This document shows positions 16,485 through 26,011 of a stretch of 64,000 nucleotides of DNA, piece by piece; the first letter of the stretch is position 1, and every line of letters begins with the position of its first letter. A model generated the notes under the pieces. That model was not told the DNA's origin and ran no database searches. It saw only the letters and a list, made by a program, of their open reading frames with translations. Origin of the DNA: Actinomycetota bacterium (lineage in GTDB: Bacteria; Actinomycetota; Acidimicrobiia; Acidimicrobiales; Ilumatobacteraceae); the NCBI GenBank assembly GCA_016213665.1, contig JACQZX010000099.1:1-64000 (forward strand), written 5' to 3'. The translations under genes and the position numbers were made by a program.

Positions 16485-17951
16485 TTAGGCCACTCGAACG
16501 ATGCGCAGCACATCGGTGCTGGCGCCGCTGGGGCGATCAGGCGCACCGGCAAGCACCAGCACGGTCTCACCAGGAGCCACCAGACCACTTTGGACGGCGC
16601 GCTCGACAGCGAACCAGACCAACTCATCCGTACTGACGTAGGTGCCGACCTCCAGTGCCTGCACCCCCCACGTCAACGACATCGCCCTGACGGTGGCCGG
16701 ATCCGGCGAGAGGCCGATCAGCGTCGCCGCCGGCCGAAAGCGTGCCATCGCCCGCGCGGTGCGGCCGGTGCGCGTACAACACAGGATTGCGTGAGCATCC
16801 GCGTCGGCGGCTGCTTGACCGGCGGCGTGCGTGATGGCCATCGTGATGCGGTCCTGACCCTCGGCCCACTGGTTGCGCTGCACGCGACCGAGCCGACTCG
16901 CCCACTGCTCGTAGCTGGCCTCGCTCTCGGCACGGCCGGCGATTCTTGCCATCGTGCGCACCACCAGGGGCGGATCGATGCCGACCGCCGTTTCGGCCGA
17001 CAACATCAAGGCGTCGGTACCGTCGAAGACCGCGTTGGCGATATCGCTCACCTCGGCGCGCGTGGGCGACGGTGAGGTGATCATGCTCTCCATCATCTGG
17101 GTTGCAGTTATCACGGGCACGCCCACTTCCACGCAGTGGCGAATGATCCGCTTCTGCAGGTGCGGCACGTCCTCCAGCGGGCACTCGAGGCCGAGATCGC
17201 CCCGCGCGACAATGATCGCATCTGCCTCGGCGGCGATCGCGACCAGCGCCGCCACCGCAGGCATCGTCTCGATCTTGGCCACCAACCTCGTCAGGTGAGG
17301 AACGATCGCGTCACGAACGGCGCGGAGGTCGGAGGCGTTTCTCACGAAGGAGACCGCGAGAAAGTCGACTCCGGCCGCAGCCATCGCTCGCGCGAGGACG
17401 AGATCGTCGGCAGTCGGAGTCGACAGGTGCGTTCGCTCAGATGGCAGGTGGACACCCGGGCGGCCCTGCACGAAACCCCCGGTGAGCACTGTGCACGTAG
17501 CTCCGTCTGGCCCGACGGAATTCACTTTCAGCGAGATCGCCCCGTCGCCGAGGACGATTCGATCACCACCGCGGAGATCCTCGAGCACTGTCGGATAATC
17601 GACCGCTATCGAATCGGCCAGCGAAGCGCCTTCGCCTGGCACCAGCAACACGTCGCTGCCACCGAGCAACTCACAGCCGCCGGCAGGAAACTGCCCGGCA
17701 CGAACTTTTGGTCCGGGCAGGTCGGCGAGCACGGCCACGATCCTGCCCGTGCGTGCCTCGGCATCACGGACGTCCCGTAGTCGTTCGAGGTGCGAATGCA
17801 ATGTTCCGTGGCTGAGGTTGAGACGGACGACATCAACGCCGGCGAGTAGCAACTCGTCGAGTAATTCCGGCGTGCTGCTGGCGGGACCGATCGTGGCGAC
17901 GATCTTGGTCCTGTTCGATCTTTGTTCAACAGTCGGGGTTCGGGTAGTCAT
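16485..17951 (-). CDS. pyk: pyruvate kinase
   Basis: Pyruvate kinase converts PEP and ADP to pyruvate and ATP. The 488-residue protein has TKIVATIGPASS at about residues 14-25, the B-domain segment GDGAISLKVNSV, the catalytic strand MVARGDLGLECPLEDVP-like segment (here IIVARGDLGLECP), and TQMMESM followed by the allosteric C domain. Length and motif order are normal. The ATG follows a short divergent gap of about 30 nt shared with the phosphatase gene at 17983. No SD is evident. Confidence 0.96.
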   Translation of the reverse strand: MTTRTPTVEQRSNRTKIVATIGPASSTPELLDELLLAGVDVVRLNLSHGTLHSHLERLRDVRDAEARTGRIVAVLADLPGPKVRAGQFPAGGCELLGGSDVLLVPGEGASLADSIAVDYPTVLEDLRGGDRIVLGDGAISLKVNSVGPDGATCTVLTGGFVQGRPGVHLPSERTHLSTPTADDLVLARAMAAAGVDFLAVSFVRNASDLRAVRDAIVPHLTRLVAKIETMPAVAALVAIAAEADAIIVARGDLGLECPLEDVPHLQKRIIRHCVEVGVPVITATQMMESMITSPSPTRAEVSDIANAVFDGTDALMLSAETAVGIDPPLVVRTMARIAGRAESEASYEQWASRLGRVQRNQWAEGQDRITMAITHAAGQAAADADAHAILCCTRTGRTARAMARFRPAATLIGLSPDPATVRAMSLTWGVQALEVGTYVSTDELVWFAVERAVQSGLVAPGETVLVLAGAPDRPSGASTDVLRIVRVA

Positions 17952-17982
17952 GCGCGGGCGATCAGCTGCTTATCTAGTCGAG

Positions 17983-18585
17983 ATGGAATTGTTGTTGATT
18001 CGTCATGGTCTACCAGTAAGGCGCGAGCTACGCGAGGGAATCGCCGATCCGGAGCTCGCTCCGGCAGGACACCAGCAGGCTCGCTACCTCGCTGAATACC
18101 TTGCGACTGAGGCTATCGACGCGATCTACTCGAGCCCGCAGCAGCGCGCCGTGCAGACCGCCAAACCGATCGCGGCGAGTAGGGGTCTCGAAATCAAGAT
18201 CGTCGACGATGTCGCGGAGTGGGATCGCAACTCCAGCGAATATGTTCCGATCGAGGAGCTCAAGGCCGAGGACGACCCTCGCTGGCAGGCGATCTTGCGC
18301 GGTGAGTGGAACATGGATGACGCTTCGCCCGCGGAGTTTCGCGGCAGGGTGGTCAACGCAATTGAAACGTTGATCGCTGCTCACCAGGGACACCGCATCG
18401 CCGTTAGCTGTCATGGAGGCGTGATCAACGCCTATCTTGCTCACGTGCTCGGTCTCCCTGTCACCCACGGCTTCTTCTACCCCGGTTACACAAGCATTCA
18501 CCGTGTGATGGCGGCGACGACCGGCCGCCGAAGCATCCTGTCGATCAACGAGATCGCCCACCTGCGCGGTAGGACAGGACCTTGA
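17983..18585 (+). CDS. histidine phosphatase (phosphoglycerate mutase-like)
   Basis: A 200-residue protein of the histidine phosphatase superfamily. The catalytic LLIRHGLP motif is at residues 4-11, the acid/base Glu lies in the AEWDRNSSEY region, and the second His is in AVSCHGGVIN (about residue 146). The conserved SSPQQRAVQTA arginine is present. The substrate is unknown. ATG at 17983 is chosen over the longer frame because the RHG motif belongs at the N-terminus and an AT-rich TTATCTA box ends 6-7 nt before it. Its stop overlaps the aminopeptidase start (TTGA). Confidence 0.86.
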   Translation: MELLLIRHGLPVRRELREGIADPELAPAGHQQARYLAEYLATEAIDAIYSSPQQRAVQTAKPIAASRGLEIKIVDDVAEWDRNSSEYVPIEELKAEDDPRWQAILRGEWNMDDASPAEFRGRVVNAIETLIAAHQGHRIAVSCHGGVINAYLAHVLGLPVTHGFFYPGYTSIHRVMAATTGRRSILSINEIAHLRGRTGP

Positions 18586-19892
18586 ACGGCAACCTCCACG
18601 CCGACCTGACCGACGACGTGGACGGCAGCGACCTGCTCTCGTTCCTCGACGCGTCGCCTTCGCAATGGCACGCGGCGAGCAGCAGCGCCGCCCGATTGCG
18701 TGCGGCGGGCTACGTTGAACTCGAACTCGGCCACAGCTGGCAGCACGTACCGGCGAACGGGTTCGTCGTGCGCGGCGCGGCCTTGGTCGGCTGGAGCATC
18801 GGTGCCGCGGCGACACCCACTTCCCCACTGCGCATCGTCGGCGCACACACCGACTCGCCGGGATTGCGGATCAAACCGCGTCCCGATGTCGGAGGTTACG
18901 GGTGGAAGCAGCTGGCGGTCGAGATCTATGGCGGCGCGCTGCTCAACTCTTGGCTCGACCGTGATCTCGGAGTCGCCGGGCAGGTCATGACCAGCGATGG
19001 TGCTCGCTTGCTTCACGTTCGCGAAGCGGTGGCGCGGGTGCCGCAGTTGGCCATCCATCTCGACCGTGATGTCAACGAGCGGGGACTGGTACTCGACAAG
19101 CACACCCACCTGACGCCGGTTTGGGGTATCGGCTCGGTGGTCGCAGGCGAGTTCAGGGCGTGGGTAGCGGAGCAACTCGCGATCTCCCCGTCCGACGTGC
19201 TCGGCTGGGATCTCGGATTGTTCGATGTCGCGACGGCCGCCAATCTCGGCACCGATCACGACCTGCTCGCCGCCGGCAGGCTCGACAACCAGGTGTCCTG
19301 CTGGGCCGCCACCGTCGCGCTCTGCTCGCTGGCGCTCGCCGGGCGCGCCGCCGTCGATGCCACCGCCGTCATCGCGCTGTTCGATCACGAGGAAGTTGGC
19401 TCCGAGAGCGCCGCCGGCGCCGCCGGTCCGCTGTTGGAACAGGTGCTCGAGCGGTTGGCGCTCGCCGGCGGCGGCAATCGTGAGCAGTTCCTGACCCAGT
19501 TGGCGATGAGCACGTGTGTCTCCGCGGACAACGCCCACAGCGTGCACCCCAACTACCCCGACCGCCACGAAGCCGCCCATCGCCCGCTCGTCAACCACGG
19601 GCCGGCAATCAAGCTGAACCACAACCAGCGCTATGCGACCTCGGCCGCATCGGCCACGATGCTGCAACGCGTATTCGAGGCGGCGGGAGTTCCGTGGCAG
19701 TTGTTCGTCAGCCGCAACAACGTTCCGTGCGGCACCACGATCGGCCCGCTCACCGCCACCCGGCTGGGCATCGAAACCGTCGATGTCGGAGTGCCGCAGC
19801 TAAGCATGCACTCGGCGCGCGAGCTGTGTGGCAGCAAGGACCCGCTGTGGTTGGCGAGTGGGCTAAAGACCTTTTTCACGGGTGGACACTGA
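18582..19892 (+). CDS. M18-family aspartyl aminopeptidase
   Basis: A 436-residue zinc aminopeptidase of family M18 (ApeB/DAP2). The first metal His is in VGAHTDSPGLRIKP (about residue 88), the bridging Asp in GRLDNQVS, the catalytic and metal Glu in FDHEEVGSES, and the C-terminal ligand in DVGVPQLSMHSARE. It removes acidic or neutral N-terminal residues from peptides in the cytoplasm. It starts at TTG, overlapping the phosphatase stop by 4 nt, so the two are coupled. The 3' end overlaps the convergent plsC by 30 nt. Confidence 0.93.
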   Translation: MNGNLHADLTDDVDGSDLLSFLDASPSQWHAASSSAARLRAAGYVELELGHSWQHVPANGFVVRGAALVGWSIGAAATPTSPLRIVGAHTDSPGLRIKPRPDVGGYGWKQLAVEIYGGALLNSWLDRDLGVAGQVMTSDGARLLHVREAVARVPQLAIHLDRDVNERGLVLDKHTHLTPVWGIGSVVAGEFRAWVAEQLAISPSDVLGWDLGLFDVATAANLGTDHDLLAAGRLDNQVSCWAATVALCSLALAGRAAVDATAVIALFDHEEVGSESAAGAAGPLLEQVLERLALAGGGNREQFLTQLAMSTCVSADNAHSVHPNYPDRHEAAHRPLVNHGPAIKLNHNQRYATSAASATMLQRVFEAAGVPWQLFVSRNNVPCGTTIGPLTATRLGIETVDVGVPQLSMHSARELCGSKDPLWLASGLKTFFTGGH

Positions 19893-20567
19893 CTCGCCCG
19901 CGCGCGTCTGTGCCAGATCGAACAGTCGCTGCAACTCGCTGTGCAATTCGCTGGTCAACTGTCTCGCCGCCACCCTCAGTTCCTTTGATCCAACGGTGTT
20001 CGCCACCCGCATCGGCTTGCCGACTATCACATAGAGCTTGCGCGGGCGAATGAACTTGGCGCCCTTGGGCATCACCCGTTCGCTACCACCGATGCCCACC
20101 GGCACGATCGGTGCCCCTGTCTTCATCGCGATGTAAGCAGCGCCTTCGAACAGTGGCTGCACGGTCGGTCCGCTCTTGCGCTCACCCTCGGGAAAGAGCA
20201 CGAGTGGCTCGCCCCCTTCGATGACGGCTATGCAACGTCTCAGTGCTTCGCGGTCGGCGGTGCCGCGACTGACGGGAAAGCCGCCGAGCGCGGTAAGGAG
20301 CTTGCCGAATTGACGGTTACTCCACCACTTGTCGGCACCCATGAAACGCATGCGCTTGGTGTAGACACCCGATGAAACGGGAGTGTCGATGATGCTGCGG
20401 TGTGTCGGCGCGAGTATGAACGGCTCGTCGACGGGAAAATTCTCGCGACCGCTGATCTGCATTCGACACCACGTACGACAGAACACGGTGACGATCGTGC
20501 GCACTGTGTGGTAGGCGATCTTGTCGGGAAGCGACTTGCCGGTGAGCGTCGTAGAAATTCGTGTCAT
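19863..20567 (-). CDS. plsC: 1-acyl-sn-glycerol-3-phosphate acyltransferase (PlsC family)
   Basis: A 234-residue PlsC-family enzyme that acylates lysophosphatidate during phospholipid synthesis. The catalytic Hx4D motif is THRSIIDT at about residue 47. FPEGERK, the glycerol-phosphate binding motif, is at about residue 115, and GAPIVPVGIGG follows. The frame is open to 20768 within cmk. ATG at 20567, with GGTGGCG just upstream, gives the expected length. It follows cmk by about 25 nt, the classic cmk-plsC pairing. The 3' end overlaps the M18 gene on the other strand. Confidence 0.9.
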   Translation of the reverse strand: MTRISTTLTGKSLPDKIAYHTVRTIVTVFCRTWCRMQISGRENFPVDEPFILAPTHRSIIDTPVSSGVYTKRMRFMGADKWWSNRQFGKLLTALGGFPVSRGTADREALRRCIAVIEGGEPLVLFPEGERKSGPTVQPLFEGAAYIAMKTGAPIVPVGIGGSERVMPKGAKFIRPRKLYVIVGKPMRVANTVGSKELRVAARQLTSELHSELQRLFDLAQTRAGESVSTREKGL

Positions 20568-20592
20568 AGAAGCGCCACCAAGCGGGCAGGCG

Positions 20593-21233
20593 TCAGCTTT
20601 GCAGGCTGGCGATGAGAGCTTCAATGTGAGCGAGTACCGCTTCGACATCCAATCCGGTCGTGTCGACGACCACTGACCCATCGGTAGTGGTGAGCGGGCT
20701 GTCGGCGCGGCTGCTGTCGTACCGGTCTCGCGCCGCGATCGACGCCTCGATCTCGTCGACGTTGCCACCGGCTTCGGCCACCCGCCGCTGCGCCCTCGTG
20801 CGCGGCGAAGCGGTGAGGTACAGCTTCAACTCTGCATCGGGGAAGACCACCGAGCCGATGTCGCGCCCCTCGATTACCCCGCCGCCACGCTCGACTGCCC
20901 ACGCCACCTGCCGGGCTCGCATCTCCGCACGTACCCCGCTGTTGGCTGCGACAACACTGACCGCCCCGGTGATTTCTGGGCTTCTAATCTCGGCCGTAAC
21001 GTCGACACCATCGACGAACACGCCGTCGTTGTCGACATCGATCGTTATCTCGCGTGCAAGCTCGGCGACGAGTTCGCGATCCTCGACGTGTATCTCACGT
21101 TGTATTGCGGCCAAGGTGACGGCTCGATACATCGCACCGGTATCAAGATATTGCAAATGCAAGCGAGCGGCCAGCGCACGCGCAACGGTGCTCTTACCCG
21201 CTCCTGCGGGGCCATCGATGGCTATCACCCTCA

Positions 21234-21234
<1 letters not shown>
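20593..21234 (-). CDS. cmk: cytidylate kinase
   Basis: Cmk phosphorylates CMP and dCMP. The 213-residue protein has the P-loop AIDGPAGAGKSTVARALA at residues 5-22, the CMP-binding LDTGAMYRAVTLAA, and the lid/GRDIGSVVFPDAELKLYLTA segment. TTG, GTG and ATG codons are adjacent at the start. ATG at 21234 shares one base with the guaB1 stop (TGATG), which argues for translational coupling. It sits between guaB1 and plsC, combining nucleotide and phospholipid functions in one operon. Confidence 0.94.
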
Positions 21235-22712
<1,478 letters not shown>

Positions 22713-22719
22713 TCAACGC

Positions 22720-22725
22720 TACCGT
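22720..22725 (+). promoter_or_regulatory. leaderless -10 box of the Sua5 gene
   Basis: TACCGT, 6 nt before the GTG start at 22732; no SD sequence. Confidence 0.5.
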
Positions 22726-22731
22726 GACGTC

Positions 22732-23640
22732 GTGACGAGTTCGGTGGATCACGCGCTGCAGGTGTTGCTCAGTGGCGGATTGGTGGCGATACCGACCGAG
22801 ACCGTCTACGGATTGGCGGCCGACGCAACGAACGCCGCCGCCGTGGGGCGGATCTTTGCAGCCAAGGGCCGACCGACCGACCACCCGCTGATCGTGCACG
22901 TCGGCCGTGCGGAGCAGCTCACCGAGTGGGCGAGCACCGTTCCGTCCACGGCTGCGGCGCTGGCCGACACCTGTTGGCCAGGCCCGCTGACACTGTTGGT
23001 GCCGAAGGCGAAGCATGTCCTGCCGATCGTGACCGGTGGGCGTGACACGGTCGGGGTGCGGGTGCCCGCCCATCCCCTCACCGCCGAACTGCTCGCCCGC
23101 TTCGGCGGCGGCCTGGCGGCGCCTTCGGCCAACCGTTTCGGCCGCGTCAGCCCGACGACTGCCGATCACGTTCGCGCCGACCTCGGCGGCCTCGTCGACT
23201 ATGTGCTCGACGGCGGGGCCTGCCCGGTGGGGGTGGAAAGCACGATCGTCGATTGCACCCGTGACCCGCCGCAAGTCCTGAGACCGGGGGCCATCTCCGC
23301 CGACGAGATCGCGACTCTGCTGGGCTCGCCGCCGGCCGCCGCCGATGGGCCGAACCGCGCACCGGGCATGCTGGCCGCTCACTATGCGCCGCAGGCGCGT
23401 GTGCTGATTGCGGAATCTCGTACCGAGGCCGTGGAAGTGGCTGCCCGCCATCCGCGGAGCTGGGTACTCGACCACTCCGATGACCTCGCCACCTACGCCC
23501 GACTGCTCTACGCCGAGCTACATGCCGCCGACGCTCGCGGGGTGAGCGTGGTGGTCGCGGTGCTACCGGCTGCGCACGGATTGGGTCACGCAATCCGCGA
23601 TCGGCTGGGCAAAGCCGCTCATTCGAAGTTCGGCGATTGA
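22732..23640 (+). CDS. tsaC: threonylcarbamoyl-AMP synthase, Sua5 type
   Basis: This enzyme makes threonylcarbamoyl-AMP from threonine, bicarbonate and ATP for t6A37 modification of ANN-decoding tRNAs. The YrdC domain (about 1-200) has IPTETVYGLAADA, KGRPTDHPLIVHV, the PSANRFGRVSPT motif and VESTIVDCT. The interdomain linker APGMLAAHYAPQ and a C-terminal Sua5 domain (about 220-302) distinguish it from single-domain TsaC. It is monocistronic and divergent from guaB1. Confidence 0.93.
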   Translation: MTSSVDHALQVLLSGGLVAIPTETVYGLAADATNAAAVGRIFAAKGRPTDHPLIVHVGRAEQLTEWASTVPSTAAALADTCWPGPLTLLVPKAKHVLPIVTGGRDTVGVRVPAHPLTAELLARFGGGLAAPSANRFGRVSPTTADHVRADLGGLVDYVLDGGACPVGVESTIVDCTRDPPQVLRPGAISADEIATLLGSPPAAADGPNRAPGMLAAHYAPQARVLIAESRTEAVEVAARHPRSWVLDHSDDLATYARLLYAELHAADARGVSVVVAVLPAAHGLGHAIRDRLGKAAHSKFGD

Positions 23641-23652
23641 CGCATCTTCTGC

Positions 23653-23682
23653 TTGTGACGACCGGCACCACTGGCCTAAGCT
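23653..23682 (+). promoter_or_regulatory. promoter of the permuted binding-protein gene
   Basis: TTGTGA (23653-23658) and TAAGCT (23677-23682) are separated by 18 nt. A leader of about 50 nt with a strong SD (AGGGGGAG, 23728-23735) precedes the ATG at 23743. This gene is not leaderless. Confidence 0.45.
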
Positions 23683-23742
23683 GACCGCTTCGTAACCACC
23701 GGGTCGCACCCGCGGCACCGGACTCCTAGGGGGAGAAACCCA

Positions 23743-25125
23743 ATGCAGAAATTCCGTGTGCGCCAGGTAGGCGCACTGCTCGTAGGACTGGCCCTCGTGG
23801 CTGCGTCCTGCGGCGACGACGATAAGGAATCGACCGACACCGCGGCACCGGTAACAACCGTTGCAGCGACGACGGCCGAGACCACGCCGCCCACCGACGC
23901 TCCCGTTGCCGAAGGCAGCGAGCTCGCCGGTATGAAGGGCACCACCCCGTTGGTGGCACTCAGCCAGGACTTCAAGGATCGCTTGCTCGAGACTCCGTCC
24001 GGCAGCGCCAACGGCGGCCTCACCGACTACAACTACGCAGCCGAGTCCTACGACGCGGTCATCGTCATCGCCCTAGCCGCGGTCGCGGCCGGCACTGATG
24101 GTTCGGCACTGGCCAACGAGATCGTCGGCATCACCAAGGACGGCGAGAAGTGCACCGACTTCGCCGCTTGCGTGGCGATCATCGAAGCCGGTGGCGACCC
24201 CGACTACGACGGTTTTTCCGGCCCGATCTCGATGAACGGCAACGGCGAGCCCCTCGAGGCCAGCTATGGCATTCTCGTGTTCGGCGAGGGCAACCAGCTC
24301 GACGACTCGCAGCTCACATTCATCACCGCGTCCGCGGCTGAGTCGGCTGCCAAGCCGCTCGGTGTGACCGACGTCGAGCGTGAAGGCGACGGCGTTCTCA
24401 ACATCGGTGGCCTGCTGCCGCAGACAGGTTCGCTGGCGTTCCTTGATCCTCCGGAAGAGGCTGGTGTCGAGCTGGGTATCGCCGACGTCAACGCTGCCGG
24501 CGGAGTGCTCGGTTCGGATGTCACCTACTCGCCTGGCGACTCCGGTGACACCACCACGGACATCGCAAGCCAGACTGCCGACCGTCACATCGCGGACGGA
24601 GTCGACGCCATCATCGGCGCCGCTTCCTCTTCGGTGTCGCTGACCGTGATCGACAAGATCACTGCTGCCGGCATCGTGCAGTACTCGCCGGCCAACACTT
24701 CGTTGAAGCTGGTCGACTACCCCGACCACAGCCTGTACTTCCGCAACGCGCCGCCAGACGACCTGCAGGGCAACGTCATCGCCCAGCTCGTCATCGATGA
24801 CGGCAACTCGTCGGCGTACATCCTGGCCCTCGACGACGCCTACGGCACCAGCTTGCTCGGTGTTGTGGAAGCAGCCCTCACGGCTGGCGGCGTCGAAGTC
24901 CTCGGCACGAAGATCTACGACCCCGCCGCCGCCGGCTTCGATGCCGAAGTCGACGAGATCGTGGCCGCCGATCCGGACGCAATCGTCCTGATCACCTTCG
25001 ACGAGGGCAGCCGCATCCTGCGCACCATGGTGGAGAAGGGCATCGGCCCGGCCAACAAGGCTGTGTACGGTTGCGACGGCAACATGGGCAACGCCCTTGG
25101 CGATGCCTTCAACGCTGGTGAGTGA
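23743..25125 (+). CDS. branched-chain amino acid-type ABC substrate-binding lipoprotein, circularly permuted
   Basis: A 460-residue extracellular binding protein of the LivJ/Peripla_BP_6 family. The lipobox LVAASC puts the lipidated Cys at residue 23, followed by a Thr/Pro-rich linker to E60. The fold order is reversed. Residues 61-212 hold what is normally the C-terminal part (LAGMKGT, YDAVIVIALAAVAAGTD, DYDGFSGPISMNGNGE). Residues 213-460 hold the normal N-terminal lobe (GVLNIGGLLPQTGSLAF, ADVNAAGGVLG, IIGAASSSVSL, LDDAYGTSLLG, VYGCDGNMGNALGDAF). The last residues, FNAGE, would join naturally to LAGMKGT at residue 61. It lies convergent to the livHMGF operon, whose natural partner it probably is. 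Confidence 0.9.
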   Translation: MQKFRVRQVGALLVGLALVAASCGDDDKESTDTAAPVTTVAATTAETTPPTDAPVAEGSELAGMKGTTPLVALSQDFKDRLLETPSGSANGGLTDYNYAAESYDAVIVIALAAVAAGTDGSALANEIVGITKDGEKCTDFAACVAIIEAGGDPDYDGFSGPISMNGNGEPLEASYGILVFGEGNQLDDSQLTFITASAAESAAKPLGVTDVEREGDGVLNIGGLLPQTGSLAFLDPPEEAGVELGIADVNAAGGVLGSDVTYSPGDSGDTTTDIASQTADRHIADGVDAIIGAASSSVSLTVIDKITAAGIVQYSPANTSLKLVDYPDHSLYFRNAPPDDLQGNVIAQLVIDDGNSSAYILALDDAYGTSLLGVVEAALTAGGVEVLGTKIYDPAAAGFDAEVDEIVAADPDAIVLITFDEGSRILRTMVEKGIGPANKAVYGCDGNMGNALGDAFNAGE

Positions 25126-25153
25126 TAGCAAGTTTCGATAGTTAGTCAAACGG

Positions 25154-25185
25154 CGATGGCCCCGGGCGCAAGCCCGGGGCCATCG
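25154..25185. terminator. strong bidirectional intrinsic terminator
   Basis: A perfect 14-bp stem (25154-25167 with 25172-25185) is closed by a GCAA tetraloop and followed on the plus strand by TTGTTTTGTT. It lies between the convergent binding-protein gene and livF and can serve both strands. Confidence 0.85.
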
Positions 25186-25187
25186 TT

Positions 25188-25250
25188 GTTTTGTTCAGCG
25201 GACTCTGCGTTTTGTTCAGCGGACTCTGCGTTTTGTTCAGCGGACTCTGT
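25188..25250. repeat. three 21-bp tandem repeats downstream of the terminator
   Basis: The unit GTTTTGTTCAGCGGACTCTG plus C occurs at 25188-25208, 25209-25229 and 25230-25250; the last copy ends in T. The first copy contributes the terminator's T-rich tail. The 21-nt period keeps frame on both strands, but no convincing gene uses it. Confidence 0.95.
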
Positions 25251-25267
25251 GTCTGCGCTTCGCGAAT

Positions 25268-26011
25268 TCAGCCGCCTGTGGCCTTGGCCAACGTGCCGAG
25301 ATAGAGCTCGATCACTGCCGGATCGGCTAGCAGTTCGCGCCCGGTACCGCTGTAGGCATTGCGCCCTTGGTCGAGGACGTAGCCACGGTCGACCACCTGC
25401 AGACAACGACGCGCGTTCTGCTCGACCATCAGGATCGCGATGCCCGTCCGGTTGATGGTGCGACAATTCAAGAACACCTCGTCCTGCAGCACCGGCGACA
25501 ACCCGGCCGATGGTTCATCCAGCAGCAGCAGTTTCGGTTCCATCATCAGGGCGCGACTCATCGCCACCATTTGACGCTCGCCGCCAGACAACGAACCAGC
25601 ACGCGTGTTCCGCCGCTCGAGCAGGCGCGGGAAGAGGCCGGTGACGTAGTCGAAGCGCTCGCGGAACAGCTTCGGGCGCAGGTAGCAACCCATTTCCAGG
25701 TTCTCCGTAACGGTGAGACTCTGGAACACGTTCCTGTTCTGCGGCACGTAGCCGACGCCACGAGCGACCAGTTCATGCGCCTTGTGTCCGGTGAGGTCGT
25801 CGCCATTCAGTCTGATGGCTCCCGAGCGCACGCTGCATTGACCGAGCACCGCCTTCAGAATCGTCGACGTGCCGGCCCCGTTGGGGCCGATGATGCCTAC
25901 GAACTCGCCGGGGTTGACGACGATGTTGCAGCCATTGAGGATGTTGACCTCCGGTATGTAGCCGGCGACGAGTTCCTCGGCCACCAGTACGGCGGGTGCA
26001 GTGTCGGTCAC
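25268..26011 (-). CDS. livF: branched-chain amino acid ABC transporter ATP-binding protein LivF, Walker A Lys replaced
   Basis: A 247-residue LivF-type ATPase and last gene of livHMGF. The signature LSGGERQMVAMSRALM, Walker B LLLLDEPSAGLSP, Q-loop YVPQNRNVF and switch His-like VEQN are intact. The Walker A motif reads GPNGAGTST where GPNGAGKST is expected. The codon is ACG instead of AAG (25873-25881 region on the minus strand), so the lysine that binds the ATP phosphates is missing. The ATGA overlap with livG shows coupling. Either the LivFG dimer works with one impaired site, or this is a sequencing error or a loss mutation. Confidence 0.92.
   Translation of the reverse strand: MTDTAPAVLVAEELVAGYIPEVNILNGCNIVVNPGEFVGIIGPNGAGTSTILKAVLGQCSVRSGAIRLNGDDLTGHKAHELVARGVGYVPQNRNVFQSLTVTENLEMGCYLRPKLFRERFDYVTGLFPRLLERRNTRAGSLSGGERQMVAMSRALMMEPKLLLLDEPSAGLSPVLQDEVFLNCRTINRTGIAILMVEQNARRCLQVVDRGYVLDQGRNAYSGTGRELLADPAVIELYLGTLAKATGG

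Noticed and set aside
18498-19667. 389-codon minus-strand frame antisense to the M18 aminopeptidase
   Set aside because: The sense gene has all metal-ligand motifs and the antisense product shows none.
25188-25250. possible CRISPR array
   Set aside because: Three directly abutting 21-bp units without spacers; a plain tandem repeat.
25146-25466. minus-strand frame with repeated AESAEQN units
   Set aside because: The periodic peptide is only the 21-bp DNA repeat read in frame. The rest is a shadow of livF.
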